Assembly (NCBI RefSeq): GCF_000718305.1
Contig: NZ_JOFQ01000020.1
Location: forward strand, 48,609-112,608
DNA: 64,000 nt
Direction of reading: 5' to 3'
Source of the DNA: Streptomyces niger
GTDB lineage: Bacteria > Actinomycetota > Actinomycetes > Streptomycetales > Streptomycetaceae
The notes below the pieces were generated by a model, which saw only the letters and a program-made list of their open reading frames with translations, had not been told where the DNA came from and did not search any database. Both the position numbers and the translations under genes were made by a program. Below, one piece after another: positions 25,742 to 34,209 of the stretch; positions within the stretch are counted from its first letter, which is position 1; each line of letters opens with the position of its first letter.

Positions 25742-27166
25742 ATGGCAGAGGCACGGTTGCGGGACTCCGTGGACGCTTTCGCGCACTTCCTGGGCGAGCT
25801 CACGGCGGCGCTGCACCCGGCCGAAGGCTGGTACGGCGTCTTCGCGCGACGCGACCCCGAAGGGTTGCGGGCCTGCCTGGAGGGGCGCGAGGTGCCGCCC
25901 TGGGACGTGGTCGAGTCGCTCCTCCACGACCTGGCCGGGCGGCGCGGCGAGCAGGCCGCGGCGGAGGCCGGGGCGCGCGCCCGGGAGCTGCACGGGGCGG
26001 CGGCCGCCGCGTACGACGTGCTGACCGGCGGCCCGGCGGCGCTCCGCGCCCGGTTCGACGCCATGCTCGACGAGCTCCACCACGCCACCGGCCGCGAGCG
26101 CGAGCTGCGCGCCGCGCTCCAGCAGGCCGACGCGGCCACGGACACGGCGGCGCTCGAGGGCGAACTGGCCTGGATCGCCGACGACGTGGCCCGGGCGCGG
26201 GCCCGCGTGCGGGAGATCCGGCAGCGAATGGCGGACAGCGCGACCAGCGCGACCAGCGCGACCAGCGCAGCCAGCGCAGACAGCACGGCCAGCGCGGACA
26301 CGACCGCTCCGCCTCCCGCGTCCGGCGCCCACGCGCCGTACGGGTCCTACGCGCCCGGGGCAGGCGCCGTCGCGCCGTACGGCACCGCGGACGAGGCGCT
26401 CGCGCCGTACGAGGATCCGGCGGGCGACCCGGCGGCGGAGTCGGCGGACGACCTCGCCGGCCGAAGAGCCCCCGAGGGCCCCGGAACCTCCGGAAGCATC
26501 CCTTCCGCCGGTTTCCGGGAGAACGAGGAGGGGCGAAATCCGGCCAAGGAGGGGGAGTGGTCGGCGGTCGGGCGCGACAGCGGACCGGCAGCGGCCCCGC
26601 CGGACTTCCCGCAGCAGAGCTCCCAGGCCGTCACCAACGCCGTGTCCCACCTCGCCGAGCTGCGGGCCGCCGGGCGCGGCGGCGAGGCGCACGCCGTCCT
26701 GTGCGCCGCGGCCCGTCGCCCCGCCGAGGAACTGCCGCGCATCGCCGCCGAGCTGGAGCGGGCCGGCCTGGCCGCCGACGTGGCCACGCTGCTGTGGGAG
26801 GTGGCGTGTCTGCCGCCCGAGCCGCTCGCCGCGGCGGCCGGCGCACTGGCCGCCGCCGGCCGCGTCCAGGACTGCGTGAGCCTGCTGCGGCAGGGCGTGG
26901 CCCGCCCGGTCGGCGAGGTGGGGGACGCCGCGCTGGCCCTGCGGCAGGCGGGCCGTACGGCCGAGGCGCGGGAGTTGCTGGCCGCGATGGTGCGGGCCCG
27001 GACCTCGGAGGAGGCGGCCGGGCTCGCGGCGACCACGGATGCGCCCGAAGTCCTGCTGCCGCTGCTGGTGGAAGCGGCGGACCGGGTGTCCGAGCACCGC
27101 CGCCGGGACCTCGTCCACGCGCTGCGGACGGCCGGGGTGTCCGACCGCCTCATCGGTGTCCGCTGA
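25742..27166 (+). CDS. Actinobacterial hypothetical protein: N-terminal helical domain, disordered middle, C-terminal helical repeats
   Basis: The 474-residue protein is not one whose function I know. Residues 1-165 are helical and charged and probably form a coiled coil (AALQQADAATDTAALEGEL region). Residues 165-280 are Ala/Ser/Pro/Gly-rich and disordered, starting with SATSATSATSAASAD encoded by 9-bp tandem repeats. Residues about 285-474 form a run of short helix pairs that looks like a TPR or pentatricopeptide-like solenoid. No signal peptide or membrane helix is present. A strong GGGGAGAGGGG ribosome-binding site precedes the ATG. Confidence 0.7.
   Translation: MAEARLRDSVDAFAHFLGELTAALHPAEGWYGVFARRDPEGLRACLEGREVPPWDVVESLLHDLAGRRGEQAAAEAGARARELHGAAAAAYDVLTGGPAALRARFDAMLDELHHATGRERELRAALQQADAATDTAALEGELAWIADDVARARARVREIRQRMADSATSATSATSAASADSTASADTTAPPPASGAHAPYGSYAPGAGAVAPYGTADEALAPYEDPAGDPAAESADDLAGRRAPEGPGTSGSIPSAGFRENEEGRNPAKEGEWSAVGRDSGPAAAPPDFPQQSSQAVTNAVSHLAELRAAGRGGEAHAVLCAAARRPAEELPRIAAELERAGLAADVATLLWEVACLPPEPLAAAAGALAAAGRVQDCVSLLRQGVARPVGEVGDAALALRQAGRTAEARELLAAMVRARTSEEAAGLAATTDAPEVLLPLLVEAADRVSEHRRRDLVHALRTAGVSDRLIGVR
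26236..26298 (+). repeat. In-frame 9-bp tandem repeats (about seven copies)
   Basis: The unit CAGCGCGAC is repeated exactly three times and then four more times with changes. It encodes an Ser-Ala-Thr/Asp stretch in the disordered linker of the surrounding protein, and its copy number is likely to vary between strains. Confidence 0.8.
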
Positions 27167-27283
27167 CCCGTGCGCACCACGGCTCACGGGAGTTCGTACG
27201 GCCGTTCCCACCGGGCGGGGGATCGGCCGGACGGCGCGGCCGAGATGGTCTTGCCACGGTGCACAAGGCGTCCTACGGTCACC

Positions 27284-27297
27284 TCCACACGCGTAGA
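27284..27297. promoter_or_regulatory. TCTAC-N4-GTAGA-type palindrome at the nitrilase/aminotransferase operon
   Basis: TCCACACGCGTAGA lies 46-59 bp before the start of the nitrilase-fold gene. It differs by one base in the left arm from the two perfect copies at 39302 and 45261. Confidence 0.5.
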
Positions 27298-27342
27298 GCT
27301 CGCGCGGACCGGTTGTCTGACGCCCTGGCAAAGGAGCAGCTC

Positions 27343-28185
27343 ATGGCCGATGTCGTACGTGCCGCACTGGTGCAGGCGACCTGGACGGGCGATACCGAGT
27401 CGATGATCGCCAAACACGAGGAGCACGCCCGCGCGGCGGCCGCGCAGGGTGCGAAGATCATCGGCTTCCAAGAGGTCTTCAACGCCCCGTACTTCTGCCA
27501 GGTGCAGGAGCCGGAGCACTACCGCTGGGCGGAGCCCGTCCCGGACGGGCCGACCGTCCGCCGGATGCAGGACCTGGCCCGCGAGACCGGCATGGTGATC
27601 GTCGTGCCGGTCTTCGAGGTCGAGCAGTCCGGCTTCTACTACAACACCGCCGCCGTCATCGACGCCGACGGCACGGTCCTCGGCACGTACCGCAAGCACC
27701 ACATCCCGCAGGTCAAGGGGTTCTGGGAGAAGTACTACTTCAAGCCGGGCAACAAGGGCTGGCCGGTGTTCGACACCGCGGTCGGCAAGGTCGGCGTCTA
27801 CATCTGCTACGACCGGCACTTCCCCGAGGGTTGGCGGCAACTGGGCTTGAACGGCGCCCAGTTGGTCTACAACCCGTCCGCCACCTCCCGCGGCCTGTCC
27901 GCCTACCTCTGGCAGCTGGAGCAGCCCGCCGCCGCGGTCGCCAACGAGTACTTCGTCGCCGCGATCAACCGCGTCGGCACCGAGGAGTACGGCGACAACG
28001 ACTTCTACGGCACCAGCTACTTCGTCGACCCGCGCGGCCGGTTCGTCGGCGACGTGGCCAGCGACAGCAAGGAGGAACTGGTCGTCCGCGACCTGGACTT
28101 CGGGCTGATCGACGAGGTGCGGCAGCAATGGGCGTTCTACCGAGACCGCCGTCCCGACGCCTACGAAGGGCTGGTCCGGCCGTGA
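27343..28185 (+). CDS. Nitrilase-superfamily N-carbamoyl amidohydrolase (beta-ureidopropionase-like)
   Basis: The 280-residue protein has the nitrilase triad: Glu44 (GFQEVF), Lys118 (TYRKHHIP) and Cys155 (YICYDRHFPE). The segments FWEKYYFKPGN and NPSATSRGLS resemble N-carbamoyl-amino-acid hydrolases, which release beta-alanine, CO2 and ammonia from N-carbamoyl-beta-alanine; N-carbamoylputrescine is the main alternative substrate. An AAGGAG site precedes the ATG. The following aminotransferase overlaps its stop codon, which supports production of an amino acid that is then deaminated. Dihydropyrimidinase, the preceding step, lies 17 kb away. Confidence 0.85.
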   Translation: MADVVRAALVQATWTGDTESMIAKHEEHARAAAAQGAKIIGFQEVFNAPYFCQVQEPEHYRWAEPVPDGPTVRRMQDLARETGMVIVVPVFEVEQSGFYYNTAAVIDADGTVLGTYRKHHIPQVKGFWEKYYFKPGNKGWPVFDTAVGKVGVYICYDRHFPEGWRQLGLNGAQLVYNPSATSRGLSAYLWQLEQPAAAVANEYFVAAINRVGTEEYGDNDFYGTSYFVDPRGRFVGDVASDSKEELVVRDLDFGLIDEVRQQWAFYRDRRPDAYEGLVRP

Positions 28186-29513
28186 CCGATCACCACACCG
28201 ACGCCGCCGGCCTGTACGCCCGGCACCGCGCCGTCCTCCCGGAGTGGCTGAGCCTGCTCTACGACCGCCCCATCGAGCTGACCCACGGCGAGGGCCGGCA
28301 CGTCTGGGACTCCGACGGCAACCGCTACCTCGACTTCTTCGGCGGCATCCTCACCACGATGACTGCGCACGCGCTGCCCGAGGTGACCAAGGCCGTCGCC
28401 GAGCAGGCCGGGCGCATCATCCACACCTCCACGCTGTACCTCTCCCGCCCGATGGTGGAGCTGGCGGAGCGGATCGCGGCGCTCTCCGGCATCCCCGACG
28501 CGCGGGTCTTCTTCACCACCTCCGGCACGGAGGCCAACGACGCGGCGCTGCTGCTGTCGACCGCGTACCGCCGCTCGAACCAGATCCTGGCGATGCGCAA
28601 CAGCTACCACGGCCGGTCCTTCTCGGCGGTGGGCATCACCGGCAACCAGAGCTGGTCGCCGACCAGCCTCTCGCCGCTGCAGACGCTGTGGGTGCACGGC
28701 GGGGTGCGCAGCCGCGGCCCGTTCGCGCACCTCAGTGACGCGCAGTACATCGAGGCGTGCGTCGCGGACCTCAAGGACGTGCTCCAGCAGACGTCCGGCG
28801 GCGTGGCCGCGCTGATCGCCGAGCCGGTCCAGGGCGTCGGTGGTTTCACCGCACCGCCCGACGGGCTGTACGCGGCCTTCCGCGAGGTGCTGGCCGAGCG
28901 CGGCATCCTCTGGATCAGCGACGAGGTGCAGACCGGCTGGGGCCGTACGGGCGACCACTTCTGGGGCTGGCAGGCGCACGCCGCGAGCGGCCCGCCGGAC
29001 CTGCTGACCTTCGCCAAGGGCATCGGCAACGGCATGTCCATCGGCGGTGTGGTGGCCCGTGCCGAGGTGATGAACTGCCTCTCCGCCAACTCCATCTCCA
29101 CCTTCGGCGGCAGCCCCGTCACCATGGCGGCAGGCCTGGCCAACCTCGCCTACCTCCTCGAACACGACCTCCAGGGCAACGCCCGGCGCGTCGGCGGCCT
29201 GCTCATCGAGCGGCTGCGGGCGGTCTGCGCCGGCCTGGACGTCGTGCGCGAGGTCCGCGGGCGTGGCCTGATGATCGGCATCGAGCTGGTCGACCCGGGC
29301 ACGGACGAGCCGTCGCCCCGGGCCGCCGCGGCCGTCACGGAGGCGGCGCGGGAGCGCGGGCTGCTCATCGGCAAGGGTGGCCTGAACGGCGCCGCCCTGC
29401 GCATCGCGCCCCCGCTCTCGCTGACCGTCGCGGAGGCGGAGGAGGGCGCCGACCTGCTCGCCGACGCGCTCCAGGAGGCACAGAAGCGCCTCGCGGGCGC
29501 GGCGATCGGCTGA
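28182..29513 (+). CDS. Class III (omega) aminotransferase, probable beta-alanine/BAIBA type
   Basis: The 443-residue PLP enzyme shows the fold-type-I class III features: TSGTEANDAALLL for the phosphate of PLP, SDEVQTGWGRTG with the cofactor Asp, and Lys279 in TFAKGIGNG for the Schiff base. The GTG start overlaps the upstream stop (GTGA), giving translational coupling with the nitrilase-type gene. The context suggests it removes the amino group of beta-alanine or beta-aminoisobutyrate to give a semialdehyde. It would then be the last nitrogen-releasing step of pyrimidine breakdown. Other omega-amino acids are possible. Confidence 0.88.
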   Translation: MTDHHTDAAGLYARHRAVLPEWLSLLYDRPIELTHGEGRHVWDSDGNRYLDFFGGILTTMTAHALPEVTKAVAEQAGRIIHTSTLYLSRPMVELAERIAALSGIPDARVFFTTSGTEANDAALLLSTAYRRSNQILAMRNSYHGRSFSAVGITGNQSWSPTSLSPLQTLWVHGGVRSRGPFAHLSDAQYIEACVADLKDVLQQTSGGVAALIAEPVQGVGGFTAPPDGLYAAFREVLAERGILWISDEVQTGWGRTGDHFWGWQAHAASGPPDLLTFAKGIGNGMSIGGVVARAEVMNCLSANSISTFGGSPVTMAAGLANLAYLLEHDLQGNARRVGGLLIERLRAVCAGLDVVREVRGRGLMIGIELVDPGTDEPSPRAAAAVTEAARERGLLIGKGGLNGAALRIAPPLSLTVAEAEEGADLLADALQEAQKRLAGAAIG

Positions 29514-29570
29514 CCGCCGTAGGGGTTCGCGCCGGTGGCAGTCGGGGGCCGGTGCGAACCCTTACGGCGG
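29514..29570 (+). terminator. Strong terminator after the aminotransferase gene
   Basis: A stem of about 22 bp with only G-T wobbles (29514-29535 with 29549-29570) and a 13-nt loop starts directly after the stop codon. Confidence 0.75.
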
Positions 29571-29632
29571 TGGGCCTGCCGGCGACGCCGGCCGAGGTCG
29601 CGCGGGCCCGCGCCAGCGCTGATCATCGGAGC

Positions 29633-30613
29633 ATGGCTCCGCCCGCGCCCCGGCCCGCAGATCCGCCCGGCCCGTCCGGGCTCCGGCCCATGCTCGCCAC
29701 GCCCGGCCCGCTGCCCGCCGACGGCACCGACCCGCAGTGGGCGTACGAGGTGAAGTGGGACGGCGTACGGTGCCTCGCCGAGGCGCCGGGCGACGGCTCC
29801 CTGCGGCTCGTCACCCGGGCGGGCAACGACGCCACCCGCACCTACCCCGAGCTGACCGGCCTCGGCGACCGGTTGCGCGGCCGGTCCGCGGTCCTGGACG
29901 GCGAGGTCGTGGTGCTCGACGAGGCGGGCCGGCCGGACTTCGGGCGGCTCCAGCGCCGGATGAACGTCGCCGATGCCCGCCGCTCCGCCCGGCTGCGCGC
30001 CGACCACCCCGTCCACCTCGTCCTCTTCGACCTGCTGTACCTGGACGGGCGGCCGCTGCTGGACGCGCCGTACGAGGAGCGCCGGGAGCTGCTGTCCGGC
30101 CTGGCGCCGGCGGCCCCGGAGTGGTCGACGCCCGGCCACGTCGTGGGTCAGGGGGCCGAGGTGTGGGAGACGACGCTGCGGAACGGCCTGGAGGGCGTGG
30201 TCGCCAAGCGGCTCGGCTCCCGCTACGCCCCGGGTGCCCGGTCCGCCGACTGGCGCAAGACCAAGCACGTCCACACCCTCGACGTGGTCATCGGCGGCTG
30301 GTGGGAGGGGCGCGGCGGGATCGCCGGGCTGCCCGGTTCCGTGCTGGCGGGGATCGAGGAGGCGGCCGGGCTGCGGTACGCGGGCTCGGTCGGCTCGGGG
30401 CTCTCCGGCCGTGAACGGCGCGAGCTGGCCCGGTACTTCGAGGTGCTCGCCCGCGACACCTCGCCGTTCACCGGCCCGGTGGAGGTGCCGGGCGCGCGCT
30501 GGGTCGAGCCGCGGCTGGTCGCCGAGGTGAGCTACTCCGGCTGGACGTCACAGGGCCGCCTCCGCCACCCCACCTGGCACCGGCTGCGGCCCGATCTCAC
30601 CCGGTTGGACTGA
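29633..30613 (+). CDS. ATP-dependent DNA ligase, stand-alone LigD ligase domain
   Basis: The 326-residue protein contains the nucleotidyltransferase domain (motif I EVKWDGVR with Lys41, motif III-like LFDLLYLDG, motif IV EGVVAKRLGS) and an OB-fold domain ending RWVEPRLVAEVSYSGWT. It corresponds to the ligase module of LigD without the polymerase and phosphoesterase modules. It seals nicks after end joining. The polymerase module is encoded 0.5 kb away on the other strand and Ku is next to that, so the window holds a three-gene NHEJ island rather than a fused LigD. Confidence 0.9.
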   Translation: MAPPAPRPADPPGPSGLRPMLATPGPLPADGTDPQWAYEVKWDGVRCLAEAPGDGSLRLVTRAGNDATRTYPELTGLGDRLRGRSAVLDGEVVVLDEAGRPDFGRLQRRMNVADARRSARLRADHPVHLVLFDLLYLDGRPLLDAPYEERRELLSGLAPAAPEWSTPGHVVGQGAEVWETTLRNGLEGVVAKRLGSRYAPGARSADWRKTKHVHTLDVVIGGWWEGRGGIAGLPGSVLAGIEEAAGLRYAGSVGSGLSGRERRELARYFEVLARDTSPFTGPVEVPGARWVEPRLVAEVSYSGWTSQGRLRHPTWHRLRPDLTRLD

Positions 30614-30628
30614 CCGAAGGCAGGTGCC

Positions 30629-30949
30629 TCACTGCCACCGGTCGTACGCGTCGAGGACGGTCATGATCCCGTCCTCCCAGGTCGGGAAGAAACCCCGGAT
30701 CTGGGAGAGGGACACCGACCCCTGACGGCGCTGCCCGTCCATCGCGTACACGACGTGGTTGCGGCCGCTCGCCGTGGACACCTGGCCCACCCTGGTGAAG
30801 CCGCAGTCCTTCGGGTTCGGGTCGGTGCAGACGAAGATGTAGTAGTCCGGCATGCCGGGTTCCGAGGCGAGCGGGACGAGGAAGAGGCCCCGCCGTTCCA
30901 CCTCGCGCCGCACGCGACGGTCGATCCTGGACACGTCAGCAATCGTCAT
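30629..30949 (-). CDS. Small hypothetical protein between NHEJ genes
   Basis: The 106-residue cytosolic protein has no motif I recognise. It starts with a basic helix (RIDRRVRREVERRG) and continues with a compact, partly aromatic domain (MPDYYIFVCTDPN and GFFPTWEDGIM). It contains two cysteines. It lies convergent to the ligase gene with a 15-bp gap. A role in DNA repair would be guesswork from position alone. Confidence 0.65.
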   Translation of the reverse strand: MTIADVSRIDRRVRREVERRGLFLVPLASEPGMPDYYIFVCTDPNPKDCGFTRVGQVSTASGRNHVVYAMDGQRRQGSVSLSQIRGFFPTWEDGIMTVLDAYDRWQ

Positions 30950-31068
30950 GGCAAGCCCCCGTGCTCACTCGGGCCACCACACCGGTGGCCTGTCACAGTC
31001 TGCGCGGCAGCCGCGGCGCACACAAGAAGAATCCCGCAATGCCGTTGAGTCGGGCGGGAGTTGGCGTC

Positions 31069-31962
31069 CTACCGTCTCCTGCCCGGCAACGGCTTCGCCC
31101 GGTTGAGGTTGATCAGCGGGCCGAGCAGGTCGCCGTATCGCTCCCGGCGCTCCGCGATGTCGTCGATGACGAAGTGCAGCTCGGCCGGGTCGGTGCAGTC
31201 GGCGATCTCGTCCCAGGTCACCGGGGTGGAGACGGTCGGCTCGGCCCGGGCGCGCACGGTGTACGGGGCCGCGGTGGTCTTCGCCGCGCTGTTCTGGCTG
31301 AAGTCGAGGAAGACCTTGCCGGGCCGCAGCGACTTGGTCATCCGGTGCACGACCTGGTCGGGCAGCTCGTGCTCGGCCTCGATGGCGATGCCCTTGGCGT
31401 ACGCGGTGACGTCGTCGGACGGGGTGGGTTCGATGGGGGCGAGCAGGTGCAGGCCCTTGGAGCCGGAGGTCTTGGCGTACACGTGCAGCCCGTCGGCCGA
31501 CAGCCGGTCGCGCAGCCAGCCGGCGACCGCGCAGCAGTCGACGATCGTGGCGGGCGCGCCGGGGTCCAGGTCCCAGACCATCCGGTCGGCCACGCCGGGA
31601 TCGTCCGTACGCCACTGCGGCGTGTGCAGCTCGACGACCAGGTTCGCCGCCCACATCAGGGAGGCGGTGTCCTGCAGGACCACCTGGCGGCCGGTCTTGC
31701 CGCTGCGGCGGGTGAGATCGACGGTCTTCACCCAGGCGGGGGTACCGGGGGGCACGTTCTTGGTGAAGAAGGTCTCGCCGTCCGGGCCGTCGGGGTAGCG
31801 CAGGAAGGAGACCGGGCGGTCGTGGAGGTGGGCGAGCATCGCGCCCGCGGTCAGCGCGTAGTAGTGCAGCACCTCGCCCTTGGTCGTCCCGGTGGCCGGG
31901 TAGAGCACCTTGTCCAGCCGGGTGACCGTCAGCCGGCGTCCCTCGATCTCGGTGATCGGCAT
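31069..31962 (-). CDS. LigD-type DNA polymerase/primase (stand-alone NHEJ polymerase)
   Basis: The 297-residue protein is the archaeo-eukaryotic-primase-type polymerase module of LigD, with the catalytic DxD Asp131/Asp133 in MVWDLDPG, SGSKGLHLLAP as the nucleotide-binding loop, and DFSQNSAAKTT near the third carboxylate. It fills gaps, preferably with ribonucleotides, at ends bridged by Ku. It is transcribed divergently from ku with only 72 bp between the start codons, so the two are likely co-regulated. Confidence 0.92.
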   Translation of the reverse strand: MPITEIEGRRLTVTRLDKVLYPATGTTKGEVLHYYALTAGAMLAHLHDRPVSFLRYPDGPDGETFFTKNVPPGTPAWVKTVDLTRRSGKTGRQVVLQDTASLMWAANLVVELHTPQWRTDDPGVADRMVWDLDPGAPATIVDCCAVAGWLRDRLSADGLHVYAKTSGSKGLHLLAPIEPTPSDDVTAYAKGIAIEAEHELPDQVVHRMTKSLRPGKVFLDFSQNSAAKTTAAPYTVRARAEPTVSTPVTWDEIADCTDPAELHFVIDDIAERRERYGDLLGPLINLNRAKPLPGRRR

Positions 31963-32000
31963 ACCCTGAGAGTCCCACGAATCAGGACATAAAGGATGAA

Positions 32001-32018
32001 GTAAAGAGAGTAAAGAGA
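32001..32018 (+). repeat. Tandem GTAAAGAGA repeat in the NHEJ divergent promoter
   Basis: Two back-to-back copies of GTAAAGAGA sit in the AT-rich 72-bp spacer between the polymerase gene and ku. They may be a regulator site or simply part of the promoter. Confidence 0.6.
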
Positions 32019-32034
32019 GCCAAGGGACGCACGT

Positions 32035-33099
32035 ATGAGATCCATCTGGAACGGGTCGATCTCCTTCGGCCTGGTCAGCATCCCGGTGAAGATGTACAGC
32101 GCGACGGACAGCGCCTCGGCGGTCTCCTTCGTCCAGATCCACGAGAAGGACGGCGGCCGCATCCGCTACCGCAAGGTGTGCGAGCTGGACGGCGAGGAGG
32201 TGTCCCAGGACGAGATCGGCAAGGGCTACCAGGCCGCCTCGGACCTGATCGTCCCGCTCAGCGACGCCGACCTCGCCTCGCTGCCGCTGCCCACCACCAA
32301 GACGCTGACCATCCTGGCGTTCGTCGACGCCGCCGACATCGACCCGCTGCAGATGGACAAGGCCTACTACCTCGGCGCGAACGGCCCGTCGGCGGCCAAG
32401 CCGTACGTCCTGCTGCGCGACGCGCTGGTGCACCACCAGAAGGTGGCCATCGGCAAGGTCGCGCTCCGCAACCGCGAGACGCTGGCCATGCTGCGGGTGC
32501 ACGACGACGCGATCGTGATGCACGCGCTGCTGTGGCCGGACCAGATCCGCTCTCCGCAGGGCCTGGCCCCCAAGGAGGACGTGCAGATCCGGGACAACGA
32601 GCTGACCCTCGCCGAGACCCTGATGGACTCGCTCGGCGAGCTGGACCCGGCCGAGCTGCACGACGACTACCGGGACGCGGTCGAGGAGCTGGTCTCCGCG
32701 AAGCTGGAGGGCGGCGAGCCGGCCGTGTCGTCGGCAGGCCCGAAGCGCGGCGGCAAGGTCATCGACCTGATGGCGGCCCTGGAGGACAGCGTGCGCGCGG
32801 CCCAGCAGGAGCGCGGCGGTACGGGCGAGGAGTCGGACTCGGGCGGTTCCGTCACCCGGCTGCGCCGCAAGGCGGCGGATTCCGCGGAGTCCGGGGAGGG
32901 CGCGGAGCGGCCGGCCCGTAAATCCTCGGCGCGGACGGACGGGAAGACGGCGGGGAAGCGGACCGCGGCCAAGAAGACGGCCACGAAATCGGCTGCGTCG
33001 AAGAAGGGCGCGTCCGCCGGACAGGGCGGTGCGGCCAAGAAGACGGCGGCGAAGAAGACCCCGGCGAAGAAGACCGCGTCACGCCGCAAGGCCGGCTGA
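32035..33099 (+). CDS. ku: Ku, DNA end-binding protein
   Basis: The 354-residue protein has the bacterial Ku core (about 1-250, beginning with SIWNGSISFGLVSIPVKMY) that forms a ring dimer around DNA ends. After it comes a long C-terminal tail (about 280-354) rich in Lys, Ala and Ser with repeated AAKKTA motifs. Such lysine-rich tails are known in actinobacterial Ku and bind DNA, helping the ring slide inward. The start has AAGGGA upstream. It works with the ligase and polymerase genes beside it. Confidence 0.95.
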   Translation: MRSIWNGSISFGLVSIPVKMYSATDSASAVSFVQIHEKDGGRIRYRKVCELDGEEVSQDEIGKGYQAASDLIVPLSDADLASLPLPTTKTLTILAFVDAADIDPLQMDKAYYLGANGPSAAKPYVLLRDALVHHQKVAIGKVALRNRETLAMLRVHDDAIVMHALLWPDQIRSPQGLAPKEDVQIRDNELTLAETLMDSLGELDPAELHDDYRDAVEELVSAKLEGGEPAVSSAGPKRGGKVIDLMAALEDSVRAAQQERGGTGEESDSGGSVTRLRRKAADSAESGEGAERPARKSSARTDGKTAGKRTAAKKTATKSAASKKGASAGQGGAAKKTAAKKTPAKKTASRRKAG

Positions 33100-33204
33100 G
33101 CGGCCGGACGGGCGGCGCGGGTGCGGTCCGCGCGTGGCGGGGCGGGGTCCCGGCCCCGGTGGTGCGTCCTGCGGCACGACGGCCGGCACGGTGTCCGCCG
33201 CTCT

Positions 33205-33615
33205 TCACGTGCCCGCGAGGACCGCCCGTACGGTCTTGCCGCCGCCGCGGTCCGCGGTGATGTCGAACTGCCGGGCCAGCAGTCCGACGATGGCCATGCC
33301 CCGGCCGCCGGTCGCGTCCTCGGTGAGCGGCTTGACGGCGGGGGTGTGCGGGTCGTCGTCGTGCACCTCGATGGTCACGCCGCTCGACGCGGCGCTGAGG
33401 CGCAGCCGGCAGCGGCTGTTGCCGTGCCGTACGGCGTTCGTGACCAGCTCGGACACGATCAGTACCGCTTCGTCCACCCGGCCCGACACCCCGTCGGGCA
33501 TCGCCGGATGGCCGAGGAAGCCACTGGTCAACCTCCTGGCCCAGCGGGCCGACGCGGCTTCCTGCGGCAGCGCGTACTCGACGCGCGCGGCACGGTTCCT
33601 GCTGCTCGCGTGCAT
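33205..33615 (-). CDS. RsbW/SpoIIAB-like ATP-binding protein (HATPase_c)
   Basis: The 136-residue protein is a single histidine-kinase-type ATPase domain with the N-box ELVTNAVRHGN, a shortened G1 box VHDDDP and the G2-like GGRGMAIVGLLA. Streptomyces encodes many such small proteins, which act as anti-sigma factors or serine kinases for anti-anti-sigma factors. No partner sigma or anti-anti-sigma gene is adjacent, so the target is unknown. Confidence 0.88.
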   Translation of the reverse strand: MHASSRNRAARVEYALPQEAASARWARRLTSGFLGHPAMPDGVSGRVDEAVLIVSELVTNAVRHGNSRCRLRLSAASSGVTIEVHDDDPHTPAVKPLTEDATGGRGMAIVGLLARQFDITADRGGGKTVRAVLAGT

Positions 33616-34209
33616 GGGGTCTCACTCCCTCCTGTGACGGTGGCGGAGGGACTGCGGACACAGCGTCGGCCCCTCCACCGCTGGCCGCGATCACTCGCGG
33701 CCTGCCGACGGGAGCGGTCATTCCCGCTCGGCGCCGCGCCAACCATCCGCAACCCGTTTGCCGAGCCGCTGTGACGGAGTGAACACGCCTGATGAGAGGG
33801 CGACCGGCGCCGGCAGGCGTACGAGGGCCCGAACCGGGCACACGCCACGTCCCCGGCGTGCGCCCGCGGCGGGACCGGATCAAGCCGATCCCGGTGGCCG
33901 CGAGCCGCCGCCGCGCGGTCCCGCACGGCCGGATACGGGGCGCCGCCCGTCCCCCCGTGCCACCCGGCGGCCCCCGATTCGACCCGACCGCTAACGATGG
34001 TTTACTATTCAAGAGAAGTGAGGGACGGATACGGCACCGCCGACGACCTCGCTCCCCGGCGCCCCCGCGGCAACCGCGGTCGCGCCCCACACACCAGCCC
34101 CGGCCGGCTTCCCCCGTCTGGCCGGGGCTTCCCCCTTTCCGGACGCGGTGCGCCCGGCGGCCTACGTGCGATCCCGCCGTACGGTCCACGCCCCGCCTGG
34201 CCGGGCGGC
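33616..34209. other. 594-bp gene-free region with an AT-rich patch and a hairpin
   Basis: Near 33990-34020 an AT-rich patch (ATGGTTTACTATTC) interrupts GC-rich sequence. A terminator-type hairpin follows at 34096-34129. The ORF starting at 33997 runs through the hairpin and has no family resemblance, so I do not call it. A short untranslated transcript between patch and hairpin is possible. Confidence 0.5.
34096..34129. terminator. Hairpin downstream of the Acg-like nitroreductase gene
   Basis: A perfect 10-bp stem (AGCCCCGGCC / GGCCGGGGCT) with a 14-nt loop sits 81 bp past the stop of the minus-strand nitroreductase gene. It could also end a short plus-strand transcript. Confidence 0.6.

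Noticed and set aside
25063..28185. 1040-residue plus-strand frame reaching into the nitrilase gene
   Set aside because: Only its last 280 residues are protein-like; the rest overlaps the MarR gene and the 474-residue protein in wrong frames.
32941..33090. Lysine/alanine repeats at the end of ku as a possible frameshift or repeat artefact
   Set aside because: Lysine-rich AAKKTA tails are a known feature of actinobacterial Ku, and the frame is continuous to a stop.
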